Source: an uncultured Moraxellaceae bacterium (GTDB lineage Bacteria > Pseudomonadota > Gammaproteobacteria > Pseudomonadales > Moraxellaceae). From it: a stretch of DNA of 6,633 nt. This document shows, piece after piece, positions 6,308 through 6,633 of this stretch. The stretch lies in NCBI GenBank assembly GCA_937928295.1, contig CALEYY010000250.1, forward strand, positions 1 to 6,633, written 5' to 3'. A program made the translations under genes and the position numbers. Below the pieces are notes generated by a model. It was not told where the DNA came from and ran no database searches. It was given only the letters and a program-made list of their open reading frames with translations. Each line of letters starts with the position of its first letter. Position 1 is the stretch's first letter.

Positions 6308-6633
6308 TCAGAACTTGTAGGTAGCCGACAGACGTGCCGCGATGGGCGAGCCCGGCGTGATGTTGTTGTTGTTGTGCGCATTCACGTAGTAATCGCGATT
6401 GAGCAGGTTTTCGATATTGAGCTGCAGCTGCAGATTCTTCGAGGCATTGAAGAAGGCCGCGGCATCAACACGACCATAGCCAGGCAGTGTCACCGTGTTG
6501 TCGTCCTGCGCAAACATGCGGCTGCGGCTGACAAAGCCCAGAGCGACACCGTAGCGATCATTCAGATCGTAGCGATTCCACAGCGAAAAAGTGTGGCGTG
6601 GCGTTTGCGCAGTTTCATTACCAGCTTTGATAG
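6308..6633 (-). CDS. TonB-dependent siderophore receptor, C-terminal fragment (5' end outside window)
   Basis: The last 107 codons of an outer-membrane beta-barrel receptor that takes up ferric siderophore using TonB-ExbBD energy. The frame is open from the right edge (IKAGNETAQTPRHTFSLWNRYDL) to TGA at 6310-6308. Recognisable barrel elements are the TPRHTFSLW strand typical of siderophore receptors, LPGYGRVDAAAFF, and LNIENLLNRDYYVNAHNNNNITPGSPIAARLSATYKF. The N-hyphen-E-N-L motif and the NNNNITPG turn before the last strand fit catecholate-type receptors (Fiu/PiuA-like) best. The terminal Phe is the usual outer-membrane assembly signal. The plug domain, TonB box and most of the barrel lie outside the window, so the ligand cannot be assigned. 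An internal ATG at 6517 is not the start, because homologous barrel sequence continues upstream of it. No overlap with the efflux genes; a terminator follows. Confidence 0.92.
   Translation of the reverse strand, partial: IKAGNETAQTPRHTFSLWNRYDLNDRYGVALGFVSRSRMFAQDDNTVTLPGYGRVDAAAFFNASKNLQLQLNIENLLNRDYYVNAHNNNNITPGSPIAARLSATYKF

Noticed and set aside
1..6633. CRISPR arrays, tRNA or rRNA genes, insertion sequences, phage attachment sites
   Set aside because: No tandem repeat-spacer pattern, no tRNA-like cloverleaf or rRNA sequence, and no transposase or terminal inverted repeats were seen.

Overview
The window suggests a Gram-negative proteobacterium, probably gamma- or betaproteobacterial. 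The evidence is a tripartite RND heavy-metal efflux operon of the CzcCBA type (outer-membrane channel, periplasmic adaptor, inner-membrane pump) beside the end of a TonB-dependent siderophore receptor. The DNA is moderately GC-rich. The genus cannot be read from the sequence. Every convincing gene is on the minus strand, so transcription runs from high to low coordinates.

Layout in transcription order: (1) 6633-6308, the last 107 residues of a TonB-dependent siderophore receptor, followed by a strong intrinsic terminator at 6292-6259. (2) 6258-6020, a non-coding leader holding a weak candidate promoter and short AT-rich palindromes. (3) 6019-5603, a small exported Cys/His-containing protein of unknown function, placed like the CzcI-type leader genes of czc operons. 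(4) 5538-4303 czcC, 4306-3086 czcB and 3056-<1 czcA. czcC and czcB overlap by 4 bases, and 29 bases separate czcB from czcA. czcA runs off the left edge after 1018 codons, with an estimated 30-45 residues missing.

Working model: CzcA captures divalent metal (Zn, Co, Cd or Ni class) from the periplasm or cytosol and is driven by proton influx. CzcB, with a His/Glu-rich N-terminus, bridges the complex and may pass metal to the pump. CzcC forms the outer-membrane exit duct. The small exported protein is probably co-transcribed and may bind metal in the periplasm or tune the system. No regulator gene (two-component, MerR or ArsR type) is present in the window. The siderophore receptor is insulated by its terminator and is probably a separate unit.

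The window looks like a well-formed example of a known system. I found no evidence of a previously undescribed one. The least characterised parts are the 138-residue leader protein and the palindromes in front of it and behind it.
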